From: Candidatus Heimdallarchaeota archaeon
GTDB lineage: Archaea > Asgardarchaeota > Heimdallarchaeia > Heimdallarchaeales > Kariarchaeaceae
NCBI GenBank assembly: GCA_021399405.1
Contig: JAAFKL010000378.1
Location: 1 to 9,423, forward strand
Length of the DNA stretch: 9,423 nucleotides
Reading direction: 5' to 3'
Numbering within the stretch: position 1 is the first letter of the stretch; every line of letters starts with the position of its first letter. Under the pieces are notes generated by a model. The model was not told the origin of the DNA, ran no database searches, and saw only the letters and a program-made list of their open reading frames with translations. Positions 1 through 5,970 of this stretch are shown here, one piece after another. Both the position numbers and the translations under genes were made by a program.

Positions 1-1005
1 AGAGTAAAAAATCCAATGTATTCATACATTGCCTTAAAGTCAAGCCAAGAATATATTAAGTATGGATTCACCACTTTACGAGACTGTGGGGGTGAAGCAT
101 GGGGTGCATCTCTTAGAAGAGCATTCGATCAAAATATGTTTCCAGGACCTCGGTTACTGGTTGCACAAAATTTTCTGATGCAATGGGGTAATCAAGAAGA
201 AATGGGCCCTGATGAATACTTAGAAATTCAAAGAAAACATGAAGTAATAAGTGGACCTGATGGAGTAAAGCATGCAGTCCGGGAAAGAAAACGCAGTGGA
301 TCTGATTTTATTAAAACCACGACCACTGGAGGAGTTTTGCATGGGATGGAATCCCAACTCGATCGGTCTCTCTGGACTCAAGAGGAACTAAAAGCAATGG
401 TAGATGAAGCAGAAAGGTTAGGTATGCATGTCGCTGCCCATGCTCATGGAAATGAAGGAATATATCAAGCAACCTTAGCCGGGGTCAGATCTATTGAACA
501 CTGTTCGATGCCAACTGAAGAGACATTAAAATTAATGAAAAAGAAGAATACATATTTGGTTGCAACACACAGCCCTCAATTTTTATTAGAGGATCCAGAT
601 CTCATTAAAAAATTGGTTCCTGAAATCATCCAGAAAGGACGTACCGTATTAGCAAAGCGATCTGAAGCACATAAACTAGCGTATGATATGGGTATCAAAA
701 TCGCACTCGGTACAGATGCTCCTGTAGGAAGAGATCACTGTCATTCTCCTACTGAATTATCATTAATGGTAAAAAATATAGGTGTTACTCCGGCTGAAGC
801 ATTAAAAATGGCAACTATTAACGCTGCAGAGGCAATTAAGTTAGAGGAACAGGTAGGTTCTATTACCAAGGACAAATTTGCGGATTTTCTCATACTCTCC
901 AAAGATCCATTAGTAGATGTGGATGTAATTGCAAACAAAGATAATATCGAATCTGTAATAAAAGATGGTAGAATTGTTAGTAAGAAAGGAATACTAATTC
1001 AATAA
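1..1005 (+). CDS. Metal-dependent amidohydrolase (COG1228, imidazolonepropionase/prolidase-like), 5' truncated
   Basis: The reading frame is open to the left edge. The ATG at 16 is probably internal, since the visible product starts inside the TIM barrel. Numbering from that ATG, residues 17-23 (GFTTLRD) match the usual strand after the missing N-terminal HxH metal site. K100 in SDFIK followed by TTTTGG fits the carboxylated metal-bridging lysine. HAHG (142-145) and IEH (160-162) give the histidine ligands, and GTDAP (D234) the catalytic aspartate. The C-terminus (GSITKDKFADFLIL) is the usual beta-sandwich segment. Family members are usually about 400 residues; 334 codons are seen here. They are cytosolic zinc hydrolases acting on cyclic amides, acyl-amino acids or dipeptides. 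The substrate cannot be told from sequence. The family is firm; the specific reaction is not. Confidence 0.9.
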   Translation, partial: RVKNPMYSYIALKSSQEYIKYGFTTLRDCGGEAWGASLRRAFDQNMFPGPRLLVAQNFLMQWGNQEEMGPDEYLEIQRKHEVISGPDGVKHAVRERKRSGSDFIKTTTTGGVLHGMESQLDRSLWTQEELKAMVDEAERLGMHVAAHAHGNEGIYQATLAGVRSIEHCSMPTEETLKLMKKKNTYLVATHSPQFLLEDPDLIKKLVPEIIQKGRTVLAKRSEAHKLAYDMGIKIALGTDAPVGRDHCHSPTELSLMVKNIGVTPAEALKMATINAAEAIKLEEQVGSITKDKFADFLILSKDPLVDVDVIANKDNIESVIKDGRIVSKKGILIQ

Positions 1006-1123
1006 TCTGAACAAGGGTTTAGTGAAACTATTTAATAAATAGACAATATTTTCTTACCATAACTTGTAAACTCATTCGCTTTACTTTTTTATTATTACAT
1101 TTTGAATAGATTTGAACTTATCA

Positions 1124-1465
1124 ATGGCAACCAAAGAACACATACAAGAAAAACTTGAGAGATTAAAGCAGAGTTTACTTTCCAAAGCACTCAGCGATGG
1201 TCAAATTAGTTCTGAAGAAAGGATGATCCTCAATTCAATTAACTATGATATTGATAATTTGTATGATACCTTAGAAGAAGCATTCGAAGATAATATCATT
1301 ACATCGACAGAAAAATCAGATATGGTCTCTCTAGTTGATAGAATCTGTAATGATGCAGAGACTACTGCGAGTTTTGATGAATATGTGTCTAAAGATGAGG
1401 AATCACTTATTCTTAGATTAAAACGCACGCTTGTGGATGTCAAAAAAACGATACAAGATCTTTGA
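1124..1465 (+). CDS. Small all-helical hypothetical protein with internal EF-hand/TerB-like repeat
   Basis: This 113-aa protein is unrecognised by name. It is predicted fully alpha-helical, acidic, and without signal or membrane segment. Two stretches align with each other: residues 19-36 (ALSDGQISSEERMIL) and 50-68 (AFEDNIITSTEKSDMV). They share the pattern A-[LF]-x-D-[GN]-x-I-[ST]-x-x-E. A weaker third copy lies around 84-96. The D-G-x-I-[ST]-x-E-E motif recalls EF-hand-like and TerB-like helix-turn-helix units, but a full 12-residue calcium loop is not present. I prefer the ATG at 1124. A TTG at 1112 in the same frame would add four residues, and neither has a Shine-Dalgarno. An AT-rich TATA-like stretch lies at about 1087-1099. 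It sits alone on its strand between the amidohydrolase and the kinase gene, so its role is unknown. Confidence 0.72.
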   Translation: MATKEHIQEKLERLKQSLLSKALSDGQISSEERMILNSINYDIDNLYDTLEEAFEDNIITSTEKSDMVSLVDRICNDAETTASFDEYVSKDEESLILRLKRTLVDVKKTIQDL

Positions 1466-1514
1466 TACACTAAACAAATAATTTTGCTTTAAATTACTCT
1501 AGATCGCTAAATTT

Positions 1515-1536
1515 ACCTAAACTGTTTTGTTTAGGT
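1515..1536. promoter_or_regulatory. Perfect 8-bp inverted repeat, operator or terminator hairpin
   Basis: The arms ACCTAAAC and GTTTAGGT are exact reverse complements separated by TGTTTT. A six-T run follows at 1548-1553. The element lies 50 bases after the small helical gene and about 90 bases before the kinase gene. It could be a terminator for the former or an operator for the latter. The T run is 11 bases from the stem, which is loose for a bacterial-type terminator, and archaea mostly terminate on T runs alone. Confidence 0.45.
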
Positions 1537-1615
1537 TGAAATAATTCTTTTTTGATTGAATATCTATTTATTATCTAATAATTGGATAAAAGTATATCAA
1601 CTGCAGAATACTGTA

Positions 1616-1620
1616 GGGAG
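1616..1620 (+). promoter_or_regulatory. Shine-Dalgarno site of the APH-fold kinase gene
   Basis: GGGAG ends seven bases before the ATG at 1628 and fixes that start. Most neighbouring genes upstream and on the minus strand show no such site. Confidence 0.55.
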
Positions 1621-1627
1621 CCTTTGA

Positions 1628-2671
1628 ATGACCGATTCATCAGAATTAGAACAAACTGTTCAAACAATGCTTCCAATTCTGAAAAATCATTTCTATGAGA
1701 TGGCACAGAGAAAATTTCGGGCCAAAATTAATCAATTAGAATTCACGGCAACACAAACAACTGAACGTGCTGGCGCATCAGGCAGAGTATTAATTTCAAA
1801 CATTTATTACAAAACCGAGTATGGCGAAGCCACAGAGACAGTTGCATTAAAATTTTTTGAAAATACAAATTCAGCAATAACTGAGATTCGCAATGCCATG
1901 ATGTTAGAAATTAAATTTCGAGCAGCACCTGAATTTGGAATACCAAGAGTTATTTTCGCTTCAACAAAAGATCCAGTTCTAATTATTTACGAAGGTATTC
2001 AAGCTACAAACTATGATGAAATTGAAATCGAAAAGAAAGCATGGGAGGCCGGGAGATTACTAGCAACCATACATGGCTCGGAAGTTCGACCTGTTGATAA
2101 GACCCTATATAGGGACCTACAAAGAATGATAGGTGCACAATTAGCAGAAACAGGATTTGAACAACAGATTTCAAATGGTATGGGCTATTATTATCAAATG
2201 TTGGAAAATGCCCATTCGGGATGTGATCCATTCAGTGATTATCATCAATCCAATGTTATGATAAGAACGATTAACAGTGAAATATCTAAAGTTTATATTA
2301 TTGACCCTGAGTTCATGCAAAAAGGTAGTTTCGATAGGTTAGAAGATATTGGAACTTTCTTTGGTTATCAATTATTTCAAGAATTTGAAGAAAAACATCA
2401 TGTTAATACTGGTTTGAAGGATATACACGAGTTCTTTGTTGGATATCAAAGTAAAATGCATGAAATGGGAGGTCCCAATTGGAAGCAAATTTACCCCGAC
2501 GGGTGTGCATTACCATTCTTTCTTGGGCAGTGGGCATTAATGGATGCCTTAGATATGGTCATAAATCGAGGGGGAAATTTAAAATCACCTGAGGCTTTAA
2601 CTCGTCTAAATTTCGCAAAATATGTTTTACAATTGGAAAATGCCTTCCAATTCCCCAAAAGTATTGAGTAG
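1628..2671 (+). CDS. Aminoglycoside phosphotransferase (APH)/choline-kinase-fold phosphotransferase, substrate unknown
   Basis: This 347-aa cytosolic protein has the layout of the APH branch of the protein-kinase-like fold. The N-lobe has a glycine-containing turn (about 46-55, ERAGASGRVL), the nucleotide-anchoring lysine in VALKFF (K75) and a candidate pairing glutamate E94. The C-lobe has a catalytic-loop match at 203-212 (SDYHQSNVMI), fitting HGDxxxxN with D204 and N209, although the usual HG before the aspartate is FS. The metal-binding motif IIDPEF supplies D226. These residues suggest an active ATP-dependent kinase of a small molecule or protein. The ATG at 1628 has GGGAG at 1616-1620, seven bases upstream. 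It lies 37 bases ahead of the JAMM protease gene on the same strand and is probably co-transcribed with it. Antibiotic resistance is not implied, since this fold covers many metabolite kinases. Confidence 0.75.
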   Translation: MTDSSELEQTVQTMLPILKNHFYEMAQRKFRAKINQLEFTATQTTERAGASGRVLISNIYYKTEYGEATETVALKFFENTNSAITEIRNAMMLEIKFRAAPEFGIPRVIFASTKDPVLIIYEGIQATNYDEIEIEKKAWEAGRLLATIHGSEVRPVDKTLYRDLQRMIGAQLAETGFEQQISNGMGYYYQMLENAHSGCDPFSDYHQSNVMIRTINSEISKVYIIDPEFMQKGSFDRLEDIGTFFGYQLFQEFEEKHHVNTGLKDIHEFFVGYQSKMHEMGGPNWKQIYPDGCALPFFLGQWALMDALDMVINRGGNLKSPEALTRLNFAKYVLQLENAFQFPKSIE

Positions 2672-2708
2672 TCCTTTTATTGTAGAAAATTGTTTATTCA
2701 TTGACAAT

Positions 2709-3581
2709 ATGAGTTCTAATTCTTCCGATGTACATATATCTCTTTCAGCAATGGCAGAGATGATAAAATATGACCTTAGTAATCCAGGAAAAGAAACTGC
2801 GGGATTATTGATAGGTGAGGAAATTGATGGTATTGTTCATATTGACGAAATACGTGTTGGAAAACAATCTGGCAATGCAGTCCATGTCGAAATAAGTGAA
2901 GAAGAATTGGCTATGGCCGCAATTGAAATTCGTGAAAGAGATGATAATAAAGTAATTGTCGGTTGGTGGCATACTCATCCAGGTATGAGTTCATTTATGT
3001 CAGGTACTGATGTAAACACTCAACGGATGTATCAAGCTTTGATGCCAAATTCAGTTGCAATCGTAATTGATAATGTGAAATATTCCGAGACTGCTTCCAT
3101 CGATGATTTGGATTTTGGGGTGTATCGAATTATTGATGGAAAATCAGTACGGATTGAGTATCGCATTAAAAATCCGATTGAATTTGGACTAAATGTCTAT
3201 GCACTCAGTGATACTGCATATACTCCAAATAAATCTCGTACATTAATCAGAGAAACACATTTTATTCCAACCATGAATTCTGTTAAATTAGCTAAACTAA
3301 AGGCAAATTTAGAAGCACATAAATCGGTTCTAGATCCCGTTGATTTACAATCTTTAGAGCTTTGGTTAGAACTTGCAGAAAGTATTGATAATGACGCTGT
3401 AAAAGAAGTACCTATTGAAGTTAAAACTTTGATGAGTGCATTGGATGCTTCCGTGAAGGAAATTGGCTATGAACTAAAAGAGATTAAAGCCCAAACATAT
3501 AATCGCCAAGCTCAAAAAACTCTTGTTTTCATTATTTTTGGTATATTCCTTGAATTATTCGCCTTCTACAGTTTAACTTAG
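2709..3581 (+). CDS. Rpn11/CSN5-like JAMM (MPN+) metalloprotease with C-terminal membrane anchor
   Basis: This 290-aa protein has an N-terminal MPN+ domain (about 8-155). The full zinc signature is present: E29 in KETAGLLIG, H88 and H90 in GWWHTHPG, S98 and D101 in SGTD. The stretch VIVGWWHTHPG, then SGTDVNTQ, then VAIVID closely resembles the deubiquitinase core of eukaryotic Rpn11 and CSN5. It should hydrolyse isopeptide or peptide bonds next to a ubiquitin-like modifier, or act as a related zinc peptidase. Residues about 215-268 are helical. The last 20 residues are hydrophobic (TLVFIIFGIFLELFAFY) and end the protein, suggesting a tail anchor with the catalytic domain in the cytosol. One glutamate lies inside this segment, so amphipathic packing is an alternative. 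I chose ATG 2709, just before the MPN domain; ATG 2622 would overlap the kinase gene by 50 bases. No E1, E2 or ubiquitin gene is in view. Confidence 0.88.
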   Translation: MSSNSSDVHISLSAMAEMIKYDLSNPGKETAGLLIGEEIDGIVHIDEIRVGKQSGNAVHVEISEEELAMAAIEIRERDDNKVIVGWWHTHPGMSSFMSGTDVNTQRMYQALMPNSVAIVIDNVKYSETASIDDLDFGVYRIIDGKSVRIEYRIKNPIEFGLNVYALSDTAYTPNKSRTLIRETHFIPTMNSVKLAKLKANLEAHKSVLDPVDLQSLELWLELAESIDNDAVKEVPIEVKTLMSALDASVKEIGYELKEIKAQTYNRQAQKTLVFIIFGIFLELFAFYSLT

Positions 3582-4552
3582 GAGTGAATATCATCCCAAT
3601 CTAGTGAAAGATATGAATCTTTATCTTTTGCACCAGGAAACATTTCTTGTAATCTTTCTAGCAAGATATTGTTTATGTGTGATACAACATCATGTAGGTC
3701 GCCACACTTTAAAATAATGTTGTCTCGATTTTTTGCTTCTTCGATTAAATAATCGTGAATTTTTCTAATAGCAGGAAAGAATTCCATTTTTCTATCTTGA
3801 AGTTCTCCTTCATAATATCCCTTGTAACGTTCAATATGCTCATTCACCTCTTTGACTTGCAATGTGATATAAACAATATTGGGATGATCAATTAACTCAG
3901 AAGATAAAAATCTAGGAATTAGATGTTCACCTCTGACAACCATTGACAAACCTTCTCTCAATGCCCTTCTGACAAGAGCTTCGACTGCTTCAGCAACAAA
4001 TCTAGAATGTTCCTCAAAACCGATTAAGACTTTATCATATAATACAGAATACATTGGCCGTAAATTTTCGTAAGCTGAATAGCTTTTGGAGTGAAGTTCA
4101 GGAGCAAGATCTTTGCTAATCATTTTCTTCAATATTGTCGCAATAATGTTAGTTGATACAATCCTAGGAATTCCTAGTTTTTTTGCTACTAGTTCACCAA
4201 CTTGAGATGTACCCGTTCCCCTCGCACCGGATATCAGGATAATAATAGGAACCGATGACCCATGCCATTCCTCAATTAAATCATAATTTTGGGCAATTTC
4301 TTCACCAAAAAAGTGAAGTGACATAGTTTTTACATATTCTCGTAAGGTGTTTTCTGAGATTTTTTTAATCCCTTTTGATTTTAAAAGAATCTGTACTTTT
4401 TTGGCAACTCTATATGCTTCATCTAGAGGTAAACCACGGAGTTCAAGTGAATGGGCTAACAATCCCCTAGAAAAGGTATATTCATAACCTGGACCTTCTA
4501 CGATAATGTATTTAGCCAGATCAATGACTGGTTCATTATCTCTTATATCCAT
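3578..4552 (-). CDS. Degenerate 2-phosphoglycerate kinase-like protein (ATP-cone + P-loop), probable pseudoenzyme
   Basis: This 324-aa protein has an N-terminal ATP-cone (about 16-85, with YTFSRGLLAHSLELRG) and then a P-loop kinase domain. It has the same architecture and length as archaeal 2-phosphoglycerate kinases and as its neighbour at 4631-5521. Family identity is supported by shared landmarks such as LHSKSYSAYENL and LIGFEEHSRFVAEAVEA. Three active-site positions are altered relative to the neighbour. The Walker A reads GARGTGTS, with T115 for lysine (codon ACA, one base from AAA). TN replaces the TD after the P-loop (N135). RGEHLIP replaces EGVHLVPG (R207 for the acidic residue). Phosphotransfer is therefore doubtful, and nucleotide sensing through the ATP-cone, or pairing with the paralogue, is more likely. 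There is no frameshift or stop, so the gene seems maintained. No Shine-Dalgarno is seen. A TATA-like box 25-36 bases upstream fits leaderless transcription. Confidence 0.85.
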   Translation of the reverse strand: MDIRDNEPVIDLAKYIIVEGPGYEYTFSRGLLAHSLELRGLPLDEAYRVAKKVQILLKSKGIKKISENTLREYVKTMSLHFFGEEIAQNYDLIEEWHGSSVPIIILISGARGTGTSQVGELVAKKLGIPRIVSTNIIATILKKMISKDLAPELHSKSYSAYENLRPMYSVLYDKVLIGFEEHSRFVAEAVEALVRRALREGLSMVVRGEHLIPRFLSSELIDHPNIVYITLQVKEVNEHIERYKGYYEGELQDRKMEFFPAIRKIHDYLIEEAKNRDNIILKCGDLHDVVSHINNILLERLQEMFPGAKDKDSYLSLDWDDIHS

Positions 4553-4576
4553 TTAACCTAAATTCAAATTACAATC

Positions 4577-4588
4577 AATAAAGTTTAA
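4577..4588 (-). promoter_or_regulatory. TATA-like box for the degenerate 2PGK-like gene
   Basis: Read on the minus strand this is TTAAACTTTATT, centred about 30 bases before the ATG at 4552. That is close to the archaeal TATA-to-start distance for a leaderless mRNA. It lies about 20 bases from the box of the divergent gene, so the two promoters should influence each other. Confidence 0.45.
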
Positions 4589-4597
4589 CGAATTAGA

Positions 4598-4607
4598 CTA
4601 TATTATA
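4598..4607 (+). promoter_or_regulatory. TATA-like box for the intact 2PGK-like gene
   Basis: CTATATTATA is centred about 28 bases before the GTG at 4631, which supports that start over the upstream GTG at 4619. There is no Shine-Dalgarno between the box and the start, so the mRNA is probably leaderless. Confidence 0.5.
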
Positions 4608-4630
4608 GATTAGAGTAAGTGATTTTTTTG

Positions 4631-5521
4631 GTGAAAGGGGAAAAGAAAAGCACAGTAAAAGTTCAAACCACAAAGGGAGATATACCATTTTCAGTAGGAT
4701 ACTTGTCTGATGCACTCTTATCAATCGGGTTACCACATGACAAAGCTTACAACGACGCCTACTCAATATCTTTAATTGTAGCAAGTCAAGGAAAGGATCT
4801 TTTAACATCCCAAGAAATTATGAATATTACAACGCAGTGGTATAATGAAAGAAATCCAAAGTTAGCTGCAAGAATACCTATCATGGCAGATGATTTTGAA
4901 GCTATGAAACCGATGATCATTCTTCTTGGTGGTGTTACTGGAATTGGTAAATCAACTCTTGCACAGATGATGGCCACCAGAATGAATATTAAATCCTTAT
5001 TGGGTACTGATTTGATTCGCGAAGTTATGAGGGTTACAATTTCAGAAAATTTGATGCCCTCGTTACATACTTCATCATATACTGCCTATACAAAATTAGA
5101 CACTTCTTTCCTACCTGCATTATCTCAATCTCTTGTCGGATTTGAGGAACAAGCTAGATCTGTAACTGTAGGCGTAGAGGCTGCTATTGAGCAAACAATA
5201 GATGATGGCGAGATTCTAATTATAGAAGGCGTTCATCTCGTACCTGGATTGATCAAGAAGAAAATGATCAAACACGACGCAGTGATTGAATTCCAAATGG
5301 TGTTAAAAGATGAAGAGGCACATCGCTCTAGACTTGCTCGAAGAGAAAGTAAAAAATCTGAAAGGGCAACCACATACTCAGAACATTTTAAGGAAATACG
5401 TGAAATTCAGGATTATTTAATTGAGCAAGCTCAGTCAAATGATATTCCGATTGTAGATGCAAGTGATGATGAGCAAGCATTACAAGTAATTATCAATCAT
5501 ATTTGGGACACACGAACTTAA
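4631..5521 (+). CDS. 2-phosphoglycerate kinase family protein (ATP-cone + P-loop), catalytic residues intact
   Basis: This 296-aa protein has an N-terminal ATP-cone (about 8-75, with IPFSVGYLSDALLSIG) and a P-loop kinase domain from about 94. Walker A GGVTGIGKST carries K107 and S108. GTDLIREVMR gives D127. IIEGVHLVPG supplies E199 and H202, a hallmark of this family. Characterised archaeal members phosphorylate 2-phosphoglycerate to 2,3-bisphosphoglycerate, the precursor of cyclic 2,3-diphosphoglycerate in methanogens. No cyclic-DPG synthetase gene is in the window, so the true substrate may differ. Plant phytate-related LPA1 proteins share this fold. Possible starts are GTG 4619, TTG 4628 and GTG 4631. 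I chose the last because TATA spacing puts the transcription start near 4628. It is divergently transcribed from its degenerate paralogue, which suggests common control. Confidence 0.85.
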   Translation: MKGEKKSTVKVQTTKGDIPFSVGYLSDALLSIGLPHDKAYNDAYSISLIVASQGKDLLTSQEIMNITTQWYNERNPKLAARIPIMADDFEAMKPMIILLGGVTGIGKSTLAQMMATRMNIKSLLGTDLIREVMRVTISENLMPSLHTSSYTAYTKLDTSFLPALSQSLVGFEEQARSVTVGVEAAIEQTIDDGEILIIEGVHLVPGLIKKKMIKHDAVIEFQMVLKDEEAHRSRLARRESKKSERATTYSEHFKEIREIQDYLIEQAQSNDIPIVDASDDEQALQVIINHIWDTRT

Positions 5522-5526
5522 TCAAC

Positions 5527-5550
5527 TTAATAATTACAATTAATTATTAA
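5527..5550. repeat. Perfect 10-bp AT-only inverted repeat after the 2PGK gene
   Basis: The arms TTAATAATTA (5527-5536) and TAATTATTAA (5541-5550) are exact reverse complements around CAAT. The element begins five bases after the 2PGK stop codon. It may be a 3'-end hairpin/terminator, or a protein-binding palindrome in front of the next operon about 80 bases upstream of its TATA-like box. An all-AT stem is weak as an RNA terminator. Confidence 0.45.
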
Positions 5551-5745
5551 TTATGCAATCATACTGTAGTACATGTGTTAGGGTGGATTTGAACCGCTCT
5601 AGGGCATGATTAATCTACTGGGTGTAATAAACTTTATATAACTTACAGTACAATATTAATTTGGAAAGAAATCTGTAATTACATCCCTCCGAAAAAAAGA
5701 GGAAAAATGTGTAACGGATTTTTTAACGTACAGGAGAAAAATAAA
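5551..5745. promoter_or_regulatory. Intergenic promoter and leader of the acidic winged-helix operon
   Basis: No gene is seen in this stretch. AAACTTTATATAAC at 5629-5642 is a good TATA-like box. A transcription start near 5663 would leave a leader of about 80 bases before the ATG at 5746. The leader holds a short possible stem (CCTC at about 5686 with GAGG at about 5699). AGGAG at 5732-5736 is a Shine-Dalgarno, nine bases before ATG 5746. A T-loop-like string at about 5585-5595 on the minus strand was examined and not accepted as a tRNA. Confidence 0.45.
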
Positions 5746-5937
5746 ATGGCAGTTTCAATCAAAAAATTTAGATATTTCAAAAGGAAAAACACAAAAAAAA
5801 TCATACAAAACTTTGTAGATTTGCCTGATAGTAAGGTAAATGATAATTTACCTTTTGACGCAGGTTTTGTTACAAAGAAAACAATGAGTCTAATGACTTC
5901 ATACGAATATGTTCGAATGTTAAACAGGATAACATGA
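5746..5937 (+). CDS. Small basic hypothetical protein (63 aa)
   Basis: This is an unrecognised, lysine/arginine-rich protein beginning MAVSIKKFRYFKRKNTKK, with no membrane segment. The ATG at 5746 is chosen because AGGAG lies nine bases upstream. An in-frame ATG at 5707 would add 13 residues and has only a closely spaced GAGG. The stop lies 33 bases before the start of the winged-helix gene, which has its own strong Shine-Dalgarno, so the two are very likely co-transcribed. The basic N-terminus could bind nucleic acid or the acidic partner encoded next; this is inference only. The gene is short, and the evidence for it is the ribosome site and operon position rather than homology. Confidence 0.55.
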   Translation: MAVSIKKFRYFKRKNTKKIIQNFVDLPDSKVNDNLPFDAGFVTKKTMSLMTSYEYVRMLNRIT

Positions 5938-5956
5938 GGAATAAAATAAAGTAAAT

Positions 5957-5963
5957 TGAGGAG
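5957..5963 (+). promoter_or_regulatory. Shine-Dalgarno site of the winged-helix gene
   Basis: TGAGGAG ends seven bases before the ATG at 5971 and decides that start over an in-frame TTG at 5956, which would place the site inside the coding region. Confidence 0.7.
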
Positions 5964-5970
5964 TGTTATT

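Noticed and set aside
1628..2671. Reading the APH-fold protein as an antibiotic-resistance enzyme.
   Set aside because: Only the general fold motifs match; no aminoglycoside- or macrolide-specific features are visible, and the fold serves many metabolite kinases.
2622..2708. ATG 2622 as the start of the JAMM gene.
   Set aside because: It would overlap the kinase gene by 50 bases and add 29 residues that do not belong to the MPN domain; ATG 2709 directly precedes the domain.
4593..4977. Minus-strand frames at 4593-4808 and 4786-4977 opposite the intact kinase.
   Set aside because: They are shadows of the ATP-cone kinase coding region, with no supporting motifs or signals.
5580..5600. On the minus strand GGTTCAAATCC resembles a tRNA T-loop.
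   Set aside because: The flanking T-stem has at least two mismatches, no anticodon arm folds upstream, and no sequence complementary to the would-be 3' acceptor strand lies at tRNA distance.
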